From JAAYAY01 sp964563135 (GTDB lineage Bacteria; Planctomycetota; Planctomycetia; Pirellulales; Thermoguttaceae): a stretch of 64,000 nt of DNA. Shown piece after piece: positions 1 through 8,127 of the stretch; positions within the stretch are counted from its first letter, which is position 1; each line of letters begins with the position of its first letter. The notes beneath the pieces are model-generated. The model saw nothing but the letters and a program-made list of their open reading frames with translations, had not been told where the DNA came from and ran no database searches. The stretch covers positions 22,196 to 86,195 of the forward strand of contig CAZLWV010000008.1 of assembly GCA_964563135.1 (NCBI GenBank), written 5' to 3'. A program made the translations under genes and the position numbers.

Positions 1-1
1 C

Positions 2-766
2 CGCTTCCTGTTCCGCTCCTACATTTCGCCCGACTACAATCCCTACACGCTGCTGGCCATCGATCAGGTGTTCACCCGCCACTACGGCCGGGCCAGGGCG
101 GCGGTCCCCGACCAGCAGATCCCCCTGGAGCATGTCGGTTTTCTTGCCGACATCGTGCGGGGCCAGCTTGCCGATTACTCGATCGGCTCGCCGCCCCACG
201 TGATGTTCCTCAAAAACGTCCTCATGAACCGCTACCGGGAACTGGTCGACCAGGCCCAGGAAGGGAGCCGCAAGCGAGCCGTTTACATCAGTCCGCGAAC
301 CTACGCAAAGTCGCGCATCCTGCTCAATGCCTCGGCGCTGCTGCACGGGCGGATGGAAGTCACCACAGAGGACCTCTCGCAGCTTCGCTACATCGTCACC
401 ACGGTGGGCGGCCCGCCCGAACAGGCCGAAGCCTTCGACAAGGCCCTCAAAGAAACGCTCCTGAAAATCCGCGGCGAAGACCTCGAGGTGATTGACCAGT
501 TGGCGGAGTCCCACGAATTGGCCGAACAGATCATGGCCCGGGTCCGCGACGGCGAAACCGTCCCCTGCACGCGTTTTCTGCAGCGGATCCTCAGGCTCTT
601 CGGCCTGGTCAGCGAGGGAGACGTCACCTTCGATCACGTTCGCCGTTTCGTCGACAAGCTCCAGCCCCGCGACGACCGCGTCAAGACCCTCAAACTGGGC
701 CTGGAACAGCGCATTCAGCAGCTCACGCGTCGTGTCGATCAAGGCCGGTCCAGCGTGCTCAACTGA
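2..766 (+). CDS. MoxR-type AAA+ ATPase, C-terminal part (gene enters from the left edge)
   Basis: The reading frame is open from base 2, so the 5' end with the Walker motifs lies outside the window. A GTG at 68 is internal and need not be the start. The visible part looks like the AAA lid region of MoxR ATPases: an arginine/lysine sensor-2 stretch SPRTYAKSRILLNASALL, then VTTEDLSQLRYI, followed by a charged C-terminal extension of about 110 residues. MoxR ATPases remodel or help mature partner proteins with VWA domains, and the next gene, 110 bp downstream on the same strand, encodes a VWA protein, so the two are probably an operon. The family is inferred from the lid and the partner, because the nucleotide-binding motifs are not visible. 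Confidence 0.72.
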   Translation, partial: RFLFRSYISPDYNPYTLLAIDQVFTRHYGRARAAVPDQQIPLEHVGFLADIVRGQLADYSIGSPPHVMFLKNVLMNRYRELVDQAQEGSRKRAVYISPRTYAKSRILLNASALLHGRMEVTTEDLSQLRYIVTTVGGPPEQAEAFDKALKETLLKIRGEDLEVIDQLAESHELAEQIMARVRDGETVPCTRFLQRILRLFGLVSEGDVTFDHVRRFVDKLQPRDDRVKTLKLGLEQRIQQLTRRVDQGRSSVLN

Positions 767-876
767 GTCCCCGGCGGGACGCGTGTCCGGCAGGACAGGC
801 TTCCCGCCTGCAAGCTGCCTGGAGGGCGGATCCACGCCCTCTCCCGGTATTCCGCACAGAACCCGCTCGATCAACC

Positions 877-2292
877 ATGCTCACCGTGTCCGCTCCAACC
901 CGCCCCAAAACCGCGTGCGAGGCCCTCGACCTCGCACACTACCTGGGCCTGTTCGATCTCGACTTCGGCGACGTGACCCCCGAGCAGGTGACCATGTTCA
1001 TTGCGGCCCGGGCTGCAGCTGAGTACGTCGAGGACCTGGCCATTCCGATCGCCACCCGCCCCCGGCCCGACGAAGAAACCACCGTTCGCCAGATCGAGAC
1101 CGAGCTGCCCATCGCCCTGACCGGCTACATGAGTGATCCGATCGGATCGGAATTGCCCTCCAACGACATGGAAGTGACGACCATCCAGAGCGCCGAGCAA
1201 CTCGCCCGTATCTTCCCGACCCAGTGGTTGCTGGAAGACGTCTGCCCCGAGGCGTTCTACGCCAAGGTCGCCCAGCGCGAACTGCTCATGCCCGAGTGGC
1301 AGCGTCCCTCGCAGAGCCCGGAGGATTCCTGCGACGACTCGCCCGACCACGAGCGGATCGAAGACCAGGCCCTTCCCGACACGCCCAGGCAGCACGCCTA
1401 CCTCCTCCTCGATACGTCGCGGACCATGTGCGATCACGACCGCCGGGGACCGGTCGCCCGTGGGCTTGCCCTGGCATTCCTCCTCAACGGCTACCAGCAG
1501 CGGTCCCAACTCAACTTCCGCCCCTTCACCGACCAGGCCGCCGACCTGTCCAGCGGAAGCTCGCGAGAGGACTTTCGCCGCATCGTGCGCCGCGTGATCG
1601 ATATCCCCAATGGCGGCCAGACCCGCATCCAGAAGGCCCTGGAACAGGCGGTCGAGGACGTTCGCAAGACCGGCCCATGCTTGCGGGCCGACGTGATGCT
1701 GATCAGCGACGGTATCTCGCGGCTCACGGAGAATCCCTTCCGCGGCGAGCACCTCCACACCTTTCTCGTCGCCGACCTCATGGCCGAGGACGAATCGACC
1801 GGCATCATCGCCACCTTGCGCCGCTGGAGCACCACGTTCCGCCGCGTGTGGAAGAGCCGTTTCAAGGAGATCCTCACCCCCACAATCGCCGACCTCCAGG
1901 CTGCCTGCCGGCAACTCCAGGCCCTGGCCGGCCGCGCAAACGATCAGAATGCCGCCCGGCTTCACCAGATGCTGGAAAACGCCAGGTACCTGGCCGAGGA
2001 GATCAAAAAGGCCGCGGGCAACAGGGCGCCCGTGCCGCCGGAGATCCTCGCGATCCAGCGCGAACTGGCGGACACTGAAAAACAGCTTCCCCCTCCCCCT
2101 GCTGCCGTGTCTAAGTCCATCGCGGCCGTCAACGCCGATAACCGGAACTCAACGGAAACCTCCCTCACCTCCGGCACCGCCATCGCTCCTGCGGACCAGT
2201 CGCCGAGCCTCTGGAGAATGATCCGGCAACTGGTGGCCCGATTGTGGCAAGTCATGGTCCGGCCCGTCGCGCCCATGCGTCGCCGGCGTTAG
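877..2292 (+). CDS. VWA-domain protein, partner of the upstream MoxR ATPase
   Basis: This 471-residue protein carries a von Willebrand A domain from about residue 174. The MIDAS metal site is DTSRT at 179-183, with a following GGQTRI threonine loop and an ISDG motif. The N-terminal 170 residues are acidic, and the C-terminal 130 residues contain an alpha-helical stretch, a proline run (QLPPPPAAV) and a basic end RRRR. There is no signal peptide, so it is probably cytosolic, as in ViaA- or CoxE-type partners of MoxR ATPases. It starts at ATG 877, 110 bp after the ATPase. The substrate of the pair is unknown. This pair is separate from the larger MoxR/VWA operon at 23-31 kb. Confidence 0.75.
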   Translation: MLTVSAPTRPKTACEALDLAHYLGLFDLDFGDVTPEQVTMFIAARAAAEYVEDLAIPIATRPRPDEETTVRQIETELPIALTGYMSDPIGSELPSNDMEVTTIQSAEQLARIFPTQWLLEDVCPEAFYAKVAQRELLMPEWQRPSQSPEDSCDDSPDHERIEDQALPDTPRQHAYLLLDTSRTMCDHDRRGPVARGLALAFLLNGYQQRSQLNFRPFTDQAADLSSGSSREDFRRIVRRVIDIPNGGQTRIQKALEQAVEDVRKTGPCLRADVMLISDGISRLTENPFRGEHLHTFLVADLMAEDESTGIIATLRRWSTTFRRVWKSRFKEILTPTIADLQAACRQLQALAGRANDQNAARLHQMLENARYLAEEIKKAAGNRAPVPPEILAIQRELADTEKQLPPPPAAVSKSIAAVNADNRNSTETSLTSGTAIAPADQSPSLWRMIRQLVARLWQVMVRPVAPMRRRR

Positions 2293-2689
2293 CACTCGGT
2301 CGGGTTGTGACTCTTGGCGCGGCTCCGGCCGCCGAATGAGCCCGATTGGCGTGTTGCCTGAATGCAACATGGCCGTTCCATTTCCAGCTATTCTGCCGGT
2401 CGCCCTGCGTCCGACGACGTTCTGTCCAACTGCCGCCTTCGTCGTGGCCGTCTCACCCCTCGAAAGATGCTAAATTACTGGTAAGAGCGCGGCCGACCTG
2501 TTCTGGAAGGCCGTCAGCACTCTTGCGAGTCGATCCCAGTACTCCTGCCGCTGCCGGTAATCTCCGCCCGTGGCACACACCCGCTTGGCAGTTCTGGGAT
2601 AGGCCCCAAGTGGCAGCCATCTCAACCCGCCCATCCGGCCGTCTCCTTGTCCAGGCCTCCAAGATGGTACGGCAGAAGAGGAAACTTCG
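2293..2689. other. Intergenic region without a recognised gene
   Basis: This stretch lies between the VWA gene and the PilZ-like gene. Open frames exist on both strands, but none has a ribosome binding site or a recognisable domain. The minus-strand frame around 2470-2610 has a protein-like composition and might be a decayed fragment; I could not assign it. No terminator or promoter is clear. Confidence 0.4.
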
Positions 2690-3319
2690 ATGAACGGCAC
2701 CCCTGATTCAGTCTCCCTGCTGGAACAGTTTGAAGTCGCGGCTGGCTCCCCGCCCGCCGCCGTCTGCCTCAGGCCCGAGCAGGCCGGCTCCTGCCTCCTG
2801 GTGGAGGGGGAGGAGATCCCCGCTGAAATCGTCGAAGAATCGTTCGGCAGCGTCAGCGTGCTCGTGGCACGCCTGTTTCACGCGGAGGTCAACGAGCCGA
2901 TCGAGACGATCTACCACGGCCTCCGGCTGAGCGGCAGAATCCGCTCCATCGCGTCGCAAGGGAAACGCATGCGGTTGGAGATCCAGTGGGCCCGGCGCGA
3001 GCGTCGCACTGTCGACGAACAACGCCCCCGGTGCCGGACAGAATCCGACTACGTTCTCCTGGCAGGACTGCCGGTCGCCTGCCGCGTCGTCGACCAGTCC
3101 GACACCCAGCTCACCGCCGTGCTCCCCGATGGTACCGAGATACGGGTCGCGGCCGGTGATGTTCACCCGGTCAATCGGTTTCAGCGACTGGCCGATCTGG
3201 AGGGAGCCGAGGAAGAACTGCGACTTCTGACCGCCCTCTATCAGCTTGGCGCAACTCCATCCGCCGATGACGCCCTTCGCGACATACTCAACCTCGAATT
3301 CGCCCCTTTCTGGGAGTAA
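2690..3319 (+). CDS. Hypothetical protein, possibly PilZ-like
   Basis: This 209-residue soluble protein has no signal peptide. It starts at ATG 2690 behind GAGGAA, about 7 bases upstream, which supports the start. Residues about 40-105 alternate short hydrophobic strands with charged turns (AEIVEESFGSVSVLV, then LSGRIRSIASQGKRMRLEIQW), a pattern like the beta-barrel of PilZ domains, but a clear RxxxR plus D/NxSxxG c-di-GMP signature is not visible. A second strand-rich part at 120-165 (CRVVDQSDTQLTAVLPDG) may be another small barrel. The function is unknown; the PilZ comparison is a weak inference. Both neighbours are separated by intergenic DNA, so it is probably monocistronic. Confidence 0.6.
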   Translation: MNGTPDSVSLLEQFEVAAGSPPAAVCLRPEQAGSCLLVEGEEIPAEIVEESFGSVSVLVARLFHAEVNEPIETIYHGLRLSGRIRSIASQGKRMRLEIQWARRERRTVDEQRPRCRTESDYVLLAGLPVACRVVDQSDTQLTAVLPDGTEIRVAAGDVHPVNRFQRLADLEGAEEELRLLTALYQLGATPSADDALRDILNLEFAPFWE

Positions 3320-4202
3320 GACGCTTCCCCGGAACCGGCAGGCCTGTCCGGCCCGCCAGCCAGAGGCATCGAGCGAGCGTACCAGGTAGCCCGAAGCCTC
3401 GCTGAGGCCAAACGGGCATCCCGTCCCTTCCCGCCCAAGGCATTCTGGCCTGACTGGCCAGCCCCGGCTCAGGATTGTTCCCCCCGCGCCGGCGACGCCC
3501 TGGAAAAGACGCCGGGCAGAGCATCTCCCTGGCGTTCTGGGCTGCCCAGCCCTCTTCTGCTCCCGCTCTGAGCCTGCTCGACCAATGCTTTCGCCTGGAC
3601 CATGACTCCAGGGCCGGCAATACCACTTCTGGGTGATATAGACCCCGGTTTCCCAATCCCTGCCGGCCGGTAAGAAAAAAATCCGCGATTTCTCTCTGAC
3701 GGTTATTGCGTAAACATGGATGAACTGGTAGTTTTTGGCATTGCGCACAAAATAGACAGTTAGGGGATCTTGAGAAATCTGGGATCTTTGAGATCTATGC
3801 CTCGAGTAACTCGATTGGCAAGGATTCCCGGGACCGTCTCCTGGTGCCTTATCGCAACCAGAAAATTGGGGTCGAGACTGCGGAACAGCTCGGCGATTGT
3901 CGCATGAATCTACGCCATTGATCCCAAAACCAGGCTGTGACAGAGCCCCAGGCTTTGTCGCGAATCTCGAAATCGACAGCAAGACGACAGGAACGATGCG
4001 TTCCGGCAACGCGTCGAAAGAATGGCGGGCAGACATCGCTCTGTTTGACTCACCTAACGCACTCCCACCTAAGGGTTTACGAAAAGGCCCTCAGCCTCCT
4101 CCCGGTTTTGGCACTGCAAATGCCCTTTGGTCACCTCGGATCTTGAACCGGCCCAGCATGGGGCCCGCCCCCGAGATGTTCCAGGCTTGAGAGGATTTCA
4201 CC
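3320..4202. other. Long leader/intergenic region before sigma factor copy 1
   Basis: Nearly 900 bases carry no convincing gene. Bases 3665-3800 are clearly richer in A+T than the surroundings. An imperfect inverted repeat lies at 3939-3959 (GACAGAGCC, 3-base loop, GGCTTTGTC), about 150 bases upstream of the sigma-54-like element at 4109-4124, where an activator site would be expected. Long minus-strand open frames here run through without starts or domains and were not accepted. Confidence 0.4.
4109..4124 (+). promoter_or_regulatory. Sigma-54-like promoter element upstream of sigma factor copy 1
   Basis: The sequence TGGCACTGCAAATGCC keeps the GG-N10-GC spacing (GG at 4110-4111, GC at 4122-4123) that defines -24/-12 promoters recognised by RpoN. 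The -24 half matches the consensus well; the -12 half has ATGCC instead of TTGCA. It lies about 80 bases before the TTG start of the sigma gene. It is supported mainly because the paralogous sigma gene at 37201 has a consensus match at a comparable place. Confidence 0.42.
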
Positions 4203-5909
4203 TTGGCACGAGTCAGCACCAAAGCAGTCAATGGGCAGTCGGCGAAGCGGCGCAGCAACGGAACGAGCGCTGCAGAAAACGGTCGGAAGAATGGAACGAG
4301 CCGCAATGGTTCGACCAAAGCCAACGGTGACAACGGCACTCACGGCGCGCCCGACATCGAGGAGATTCTCCACGTCGATGACGATGATGTTATCGATCAC
4401 GATGCGATCGAAATCGAAGACGACCATGCGGAGAAAGAGGATTTCGAGGAACTCGACGAGATCGATTTCGATTCCAGCGGCGACGACAGCCACATCGACG
4501 ATCCGATCCGCATTTACCTGATGCAGATGGGCGAAATCCCGCTCCTCACGCGGAAAGAAGAAATTGTCGCGGCGATCCGCATCGAGAAGTCGCGGACCCG
4601 ATTCCGCAACGCCATGCTGGCCACCGACTACGCCCTCCACACCGCCGTGGCGCTGCTGGACAAAGTCCTGGATGGCCGGTTGCGACTGGATCGCACCATC
4701 GAGGTCTCGGTAACCAACATCCGCGAGAAGCGCCACATCATGGGCGTGCTTCCGCCCAATCTCCGCACCCTCCGCCACCTGCTCAAGGCGAACCGCCGGG
4801 ACTTCGCCACGGTGATCAGCAAATCGCACACCCGCAACCAGCGCCGCGAGGCCTGGCGCCGCCTCGTGCGCCGCCGCTACAAGGCCGTGCGGCTCGTCGA
4901 AGAGCTGGGCCTGCGGACCCAGCGGCTCCAGCCGGTACTCGACGACCTTCGCGAGATCTCCCGCCGGATGGACGCCCTCTTCGCCGAACTCAAGGAACTG
5001 CGGAAGGTCCGCGACACTTCGGGACGCATCGACAAGGTCCGCGCCGACCTCCGCTACCTGATGAAGATCACCCTCGAAAGCCCCTCCACGCTTCGGCGGC
5101 GGGTCCGCAGGACGGCCGCTCACCAGCACGATTACGAAGCCGCCAAACGCGGCCTCTCGGCAGGCAACCTGCGGCTGGTCGTCTCGATCGCCAAACGCTA
5201 TCGCAATCGCGGGCTGAGCTTCCTCGACCTGATCCAGGAAGGCAACACCGGCCTCATGCGGGCCGTCGACAAATTCGAACACGCTCGTGGGTTCAAGTTC
5301 TCGACCTACGCGACCTGGTGGATCCGCCAGGCGATCACCCGGGCCATCGCCGATCAAAGCCGCACCATCCGCGTGCCGGTGCACATGATCGAAACCATGA
5401 GCAAGGTCCGCACGGTCACCCGGACCCTGGTCCAGGAGAACGGCTGCGAGCCGAGCGTCGAGGAGACCGCGGCCAAGGCCGGTCTGTCGATCGACGAAAC
5501 GAGCTGCGTGCTCCAGATGAGCCGGCAGCCCCTCTCGCTCGACCAGCCGGTGGGCGATCACGACGACAGCTACTTCGGCGAGTTTCTCCAGGACCACCGC
5601 GACGACGATCCGCTCCAGGATATGAACCACGTGTCGCTGAAGGATCGTATCACCGAGGTGCTCGCCGCGCTCAACTACCGCGAACGGGAGATCATCCGCC
5701 TGCGATACGGCCTGGCCGACGGCTACACCTACACGCTGGAAGAGGTCGGCAAGATCTTCTCGGTCACCCGCGAACGCGTGCGGCAGATCGAGGCCAAGGC
5801 CGTCCGCAAGCTTCAGCACCCCATCCGCAGCCGCAAGCTGTCGGGTTTCCTCGATCGCCCCGTTGCCGTCGCGATCGACTCCCCCTTGGCGCAAAGCACG
5901 ACCAACTGA
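4203..5909 (+). CDS. RpoD-like RNA polymerase sigma factor (sigma-70 family), copy 1
   Basis: This 568-residue sigma factor starts at a TTG codon (4203), supported by GAGAGG 8 bases upstream and by the paralogue at 37201 that starts the same way. The N-terminus is basic, followed by a strongly acidic stretch (about residues 58-95) resembling region 1.1. Region 1.2 is DPIRIYLMQMGEIPLL at about 100; a long variable insert of about 170 residues follows. Region 2 has GNLRLVVSIAKRYRNRG, a STYATWWIRQAI core and RTIRVPVHM; regions 3 and 4 follow, with LEEVGKIFSVTRERVRQIEAKA as the helix-turn-helix of region 4.2 near the C-terminus. All RpoD hallmarks are present. It is probably a primary or group 2 sigma factor. 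A hairpin at 6079 ends the transcript. Confidence 0.9.
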   Translation: MARVSTKAVNGQSAKRRSNGTSAAENGRKNGTSRNGSTKANGDNGTHGAPDIEEILHVDDDDVIDHDAIEIEDDHAEKEDFEELDEIDFDSSGDDSHIDDPIRIYLMQMGEIPLLTRKEEIVAAIRIEKSRTRFRNAMLATDYALHTAVALLDKVLDGRLRLDRTIEVSVTNIREKRHIMGVLPPNLRTLRHLLKANRRDFATVISKSHTRNQRREAWRRLVRRRYKAVRLVEELGLRTQRLQPVLDDLREISRRMDALFAELKELRKVRDTSGRIDKVRADLRYLMKITLESPSTLRRRVRRTAAHQHDYEAAKRGLSAGNLRLVVSIAKRYRNRGLSFLDLIQEGNTGLMRAVDKFEHARGFKFSTYATWWIRQAITRAIADQSRTIRVPVHMIETMSKVRTVTRTLVQENGCEPSVEETAAKAGLSIDETSCVLQMSRQPLSLDQPVGDHDDSYFGEFLQDHRDDDPLQDMNHVSLKDRITEVLAALNYREREIIRLRYGLADGYTYTLEEVGKIFSVTRERVRQIEAKAVRKLQHPIRSRKLSGFLDRPVAVAIDSPLAQSTTN

Positions 5910-6078
5910 CCTGCCCTCCTTGCGATTGCGCCGCGTGGACGGCAAGGCCGGCCAGACCGTGCGGGCCCTCGTTTCAAGATCCACCGGGACGGACGTCCCG
6001 ACTCGTGCCGGCCGGCACTCGTTCGCCCCCTTGCCGCCCCGGCGCAATCGCCCCAAATACTTCCGAAGAGTAGCTCGC

Positions 6079-6110
6079 AAGACCCTCCTGCGCCATCCCG
6101 GGAGGGTCTT
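6079..6110 (+). terminator. Intrinsic terminator between convergent sigma factor and guaC
   Basis: A perfect 10-bp stem (AAGACCCTCC at 6079-6088 with GGAGGGTCTT at 6101-6110) closes a 12-base loop and is followed by a pyrimidine-rich CTCTC on the plus strand. It lies 170 bases after the sigma gene and 16 bases beyond the guaC stop, so it may serve both convergent genes. Confidence 0.7.
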
Positions 6111-6125
6111 CTCTCGTGCGCCGCG

Positions 6126-7166
6126 TCACCCCTCGGTGATCGGACGGGCGCAGCGGATGAACGTGCAGCACTTGTAGAGATCCTTGAGCCGATCCGCCCC
6201 CACATAGGCACAGGCCGACCGCAGGCCGCCGGTCACCTCCCGCATCACCCCTTCCGCCGGCCCGCGGCAAGGCACCTCGATCGATTTGCCTTCCGCCGCG
6301 CAGTATTCCTTCACTCCGCCCAGGTGCTTCTCCTGGGCCTCGCGGCTCGACATCCCGTAAAACCTCAGGGCCCTCTTCCGGCCGTCCTCAACAAGCCACT
6401 CGCCTTCGCACTCGTCGGTGCCGGCCAGCATCCCCCCCAGCATCACGAAGTCGGCCCCCGCGCCAAAAGCCTTGGCCACATCGCCCGGTGTGCGGCAGCC
6501 GCCGTCGGCACAGATGTGGCCCTGGTTTCCGTGGGCCGCATCCGCGCACTCGATGATGGCCGATAGTTGCGGATATCCCACGCCGGTCACCCTCCGGGTC
6601 GTGCACACGCTGCCCGGACCGATCCCGACCTTCACGATGTCGGCCCGCCCTTCGATCAGCAGTTCCTGCACCATCTCGGGAGTCGCCACGTTACCGGCCA
6701 TGATGGTGGCCCCGGGACACAAGGCGCGGACCTGGCGCACGCGATCGACGAAGTACTTGGTGTATCCGTTGGCCGCATCGATACAGATCAGCCCGGGCCC
6801 CCCCTCCGACTTCTCGACAAAACGCACGAGCTTCTCGAAATCCTCCTCCCGGACCCCGAGCGTGTAGAAGGCCGAATGCCGGGCCGGATCATGCGTGAAG
6901 AAATCGAGCAGCTTCTCCAGCGAATAGAACTTGTGCAGGCAGGTGAGCATATTCAGCTTGTGAAGGGCCGACGCCATCCGCATCGTCCCCACGGTGTCGA
7001 AATTGGCCGCAACGAGCGGGATCCCCGTCCAGCCTGCCGCCGAGGGGGCGCTCTGGAACTGGTAGGTCCTGTTCAACTCGATGCTCGCCCTGCTGGGAGC
7101 CACCGACCTTTTCGGGCGGATCAGAACATCGTCGAAATCCAGTCTCAGTTCGGATTCAATTCGCAT
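6126..7166 (-). CDS. guaC: GMP reductase
   Basis: This enzyme reduces GMP to IMP and ammonia with NADPH, returning guanine nucleotides to the purine pool. The predicted 346 residues match the usual GuaC length (about 346-347) and there is no CBS insert, which distinguishes it from IMP dehydrogenase. The nucleophile loop GIGPGSVCTTR contains catalytic Cys188, followed by the phosphate-binding region GHICADGGCRTPGDVAKAF and GADFVMLGGMLAG. An ATG at 7166 was preferred to the GTG one codon upstream (7169), because GAGGAGGA lies 6 bases before the ATG. The gene is convergent with the sigma factor and shares the hairpin at 6079. Confidence 0.93.
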   Translation of the reverse strand: MRIESELRLDFDDVLIRPKRSVAPSRASIELNRTYQFQSAPSAAGWTGIPLVAANFDTVGTMRMASALHKLNMLTCLHKFYSLEKLLDFFTHDPARHSAFYTLGVREEDFEKLVRFVEKSEGGPGLICIDAANGYTKYFVDRVRQVRALCPGATIMAGNVATPEMVQELLIEGRADIVKVGIGPGSVCTTRRVTGVGYPQLSAIIECADAAHGNQGHICADGGCRTPGDVAKAFGAGADFVMLGGMLAGTDECEGEWLVEDGRKRALRFYGMSSREAQEKHLGGVKEYCAAEGKSIEVPCRGPAEGVMREVTGGLRSACAYVGADRLKDLYKCCTFIRCARPITEG

Positions 7167-7169
7167 CAC

Positions 7170-7959
7170 CGGTCCTCCTCATTGGGGATCTCGATCACCC
7201 TCCGTCCGTGGCAGTCGAGCCAGCGGCTCGAGCAGGATCTCTTCACATTTCGGCTCTGGCCGGCCAGTCCCCGCCGTCTCGATGCGCGATCGCCGTTGAG
7301 AATGCCGATATGCAGACGGCCACGTATCGTTTCCGCCTGGATCCGGCGCCTGCCGTGCAGGTGCCCATTTCTCCATCACCTTACTCCCGCCCGGCCGCAG
7401 GTGTAAAGCACGGGTGTGCCGTCCGCCACGATTTTCATCTCCGCTGCGACACACGGGCCAGAATGGCTGGTGGCCTCGATCGACTCTTGTTGGTTCCGCT
7501 CTTGACTTCGTACAGCAGGAAGATCACCTCATATTTCCGCCGTCCCCACCCACGGCCCGATTCGGCGGAAGCCCGGCCTCTTGCGGTCTGCCGCTGGGTG
7601 GCCACGAGCATTCTCCCTGCAAACATCCATAAGCAGCGGCAATGGCCGGCCGCAGTGGCTGGCCCCCTTCCTCGAACGTTCGACAGCCGGCGGGGCGCCG
7701 AGTATCGTATGGAAATCTGCGAAGGACAGCTTTCCTCAGGCCGCCCGATCGTGTACCATCACTGCCTGTCGGGAGGTGGGTCGCAAAGTGACACATCTCG
7801 GTGGGTGGGACGGAACACGGTTGGCAAACGTGTTGTCGGCTCCAAAGGCCTGCCCCGGAACCGGCGGCCGGATCTCCCAGGCGGAGATCAACAGGACCGA
7901 CATTGGTTTCGCCATCGATTGCAGCAGAGGCACGTACGCGCTGGAGGTGGAACGGGAGA
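7170..7959. other. Intergenic region, no gene recognised; contains a dispersed repeat
   Basis: Long open frames on the plus strand (for example 7208-7993) have arginine- and proline-rich random composition, no domain and no ribosome binding site, so I do not call a gene. The only structured feature is the copy of a dispersed repeat at 7563-7628, which has a relative at 16764-16827. Confidence 0.45.
7563..7628. repeat. Dispersed intergenic repeat, copy 1
   Basis: This 66-bp stretch aligns with 16764-16827 over nearly its full length at roughly three quarters identity, including an exact CTTGCGGTCT core and matching ends (CGGCGGAA at the left, ACATCC at the right). The flanks do not align. Both copies lie in intergenic DNA. 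The short minus-strand frames over both copies also share an LVA-containing start, so a small peptide or a decayed mobile element is possible. Confidence 0.5.
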
Positions 7960-8127
7960 ATGGGGTGTCCTTATTGCGGGTCCGGAGAGCTGAGTGTCAG
8001 CCGTTACCCGGGGCCCTGGTACATGTGGTTTCTTCGGCCGCTCTTCCTGCCGATTCGCTGCCGGCGCTGCTCGCGCCGATTCTACCGCTTCCGCCTCCTC
8101 TGGATGATCAGCCCGAAGGTCCGGTAG
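7960..8127 (+). CDS. Four-cysteine zinc-ribbon small protein, copy 1 (55 aa)
   Basis: This 55-residue protein begins MGCPYCGSGELSVSRYPG. Cysteines 3, 6, 34 and 37 form CxxC...CxxC, the layout of a zinc ribbon. Between the pairs is a hydrophobic aromatic segment (PWYMWFLRPLFLPIR), and the end is basic (RRFYRFRLLWMISPKVR). The ATG at 7960 has GGAGGTGG 9 bases upstream; the longer frame from 7801 lacks such support. It is about 80% identical to the protein at 39013-39180 next to the second sigma factor, which is strong evidence that both are real genes. The function is unknown. The last 20 bases overlap tail-to-tail with the GTPase gene on the other strand. Confidence 0.78.
   Translation: MGCPYCGSGELSVSRYPGPWYMWFLRPLFLPIRCRRCSRRFYRFRLLWMISPKVR

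Noticed and set aside
4131..6080. Minus-strand open frame antisense to sigma factor copy 1
   Set aside because: The plus strand encodes a complete sigma factor. The antisense product has no recognisable domain.
7208..7993. Plus-strand open frame of 261 codons before the zinc-ribbon gene
   Set aside because: The composition is arginine/proline-rich and random, without ribosome binding site or domain. It also crosses the dispersed repeat.
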